Source: JANRKG01 sp033763635 (GTDB lineage: Bacteria; Cyanobacteriota; Cyanobacteriia; GCF-001939115). From it: 6,425 nucleotides of DNA. Shown piece after piece: positions 6,311-6,425 of this stretch. The notes under the pieces were generated by a model that was given only the letters and a program-made list of their open reading frames with translations, had not been told where the DNA came from and did no database searches. The stretch lies in assembly GCA_033763635.1 (NCBI GenBank), contig JANRKG010000503.1, positions 1 to 6,425 of the forward strand, read 5' to 3'. The number at the start of each line of letters is the position of its first letter. Position 1 is the stretch's first letter. Both the position numbers and the translations under genes were made by a program.

Positions 6311-6315
6311 CCCCT
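6311..6315 (-). promoter_or_regulatory. Ribosome binding site of the GT26 glycosyltransferase gene
   Basis: On the minus strand this reads AGGGG and lies 9 bases before the ATG at 6301, supporting the long N-terminus. A TATAAA box on the minus strand (6324-6319) is nearby. As a -10 element it would start transcription inside the ribosome site, so I do not call it as a promoter. Confidence 0.6.
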
Positions 6316-6347
6316 GTATTTATAAAACTAATCCTTATCAGTAAAAA

Positions 6348-6383
6348 CTCTTAAACAATATTACGAGAATTTTTCTCTTAAAC
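6348..6383. repeat. 9-bp direct repeat CTCTTAAAC in AT-rich upstream region
   Basis: CTCTTAAAC occurs at 6348-6356 and 6375-6383, with a start-to-start distance of 27 bases. Between them, GAGAA (6365-6369) and TTCTC (6373-6377) form a short 5-bp hairpin that includes the start of the second copy. The region is upstream of the glycosyltransferase gene on the minus strand, so the repeats could be regulator sites. The whole stretch 6302-6425 is AT-rich and has no supportable gene. Confidence 0.45.
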
Positions 6384-6425
6384 TAGGTTCTTTATGGGAA
6401 GGCTATACAAATTTCATCAATGCTT

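Noticed and set aside
6394..6425. A possible gene start at the right edge (ATG at 6394 on the + strand)
   Set aside because: Only about ten codons are visible and there is no strong ribosome site, so it cannot be supported.

Overview
This window looks like cyanobacterial chromosome. The gene order sufB-sufC-sufD-sufS, all on the + strand, is the usual cyanobacterial SUF layout, and the proteins read as cyanobacterial or plastid-type (Ycf24/Ycf16-like) SufB and SufC. The hexamer CGATCG, core of the cyanobacterial HIP1 repeat, occurs 19 times by my count where about 1.6 would be expected in random sequence. I cannot name the genus.

Region 1 (1-4249) is the iron-sulfur cluster assembly operon: the C-terminal half of sufB (its start lies outside the window), then sufC, sufD and sufS. 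sufC and sufD overlap by four bases (ATGA). sufS starts 13 bases after the sufD stop, behind a clear ribosome binding site. SufB, SufC and SufD form the scaffold complex powered by the SufC ATPase; SufS takes sulfur from cysteine. All key catalytic residues I could check are present. No sufE or sufR lies in the window.

Region 2 (4250-4894) holds a small unrecognised gene for a probable secreted lipoprotein with two further cysteines. It has its own candidate promoter in the end of sufS. The most notable structure in the window is here: a perfect 13-bp inverted repeat. One arm contains this gene's Shine-Dalgarno sequence and the other lies just after its stop codon, so the 3' end of the mRNA could pair with and mask its own ribosome binding site. 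Two further hairpins follow, the second strong (14 bp with one mismatch).

Region 3 (4895-5368) encodes a five-helix, tryptophan-rich membrane protein of the TspO/MBR family with a divergent core motif.

Region 4 (5417-6301, - strand) encodes a WecG/TagA/CpsF-family (GT26) glycosyltransferase convergent to the TspO-like gene, probably for surface polysaccharide. The last 124 bases are AT-rich upstream sequence with a 9-bp direct repeat and no supportable gene. I see no RNA gene, CRISPR array, insertion sequence or phage gene. Regions 1, 3 and 4 look like ordinary housekeeping or accessory genes; the possible novelty is the self-pairing mRNA of region 2.
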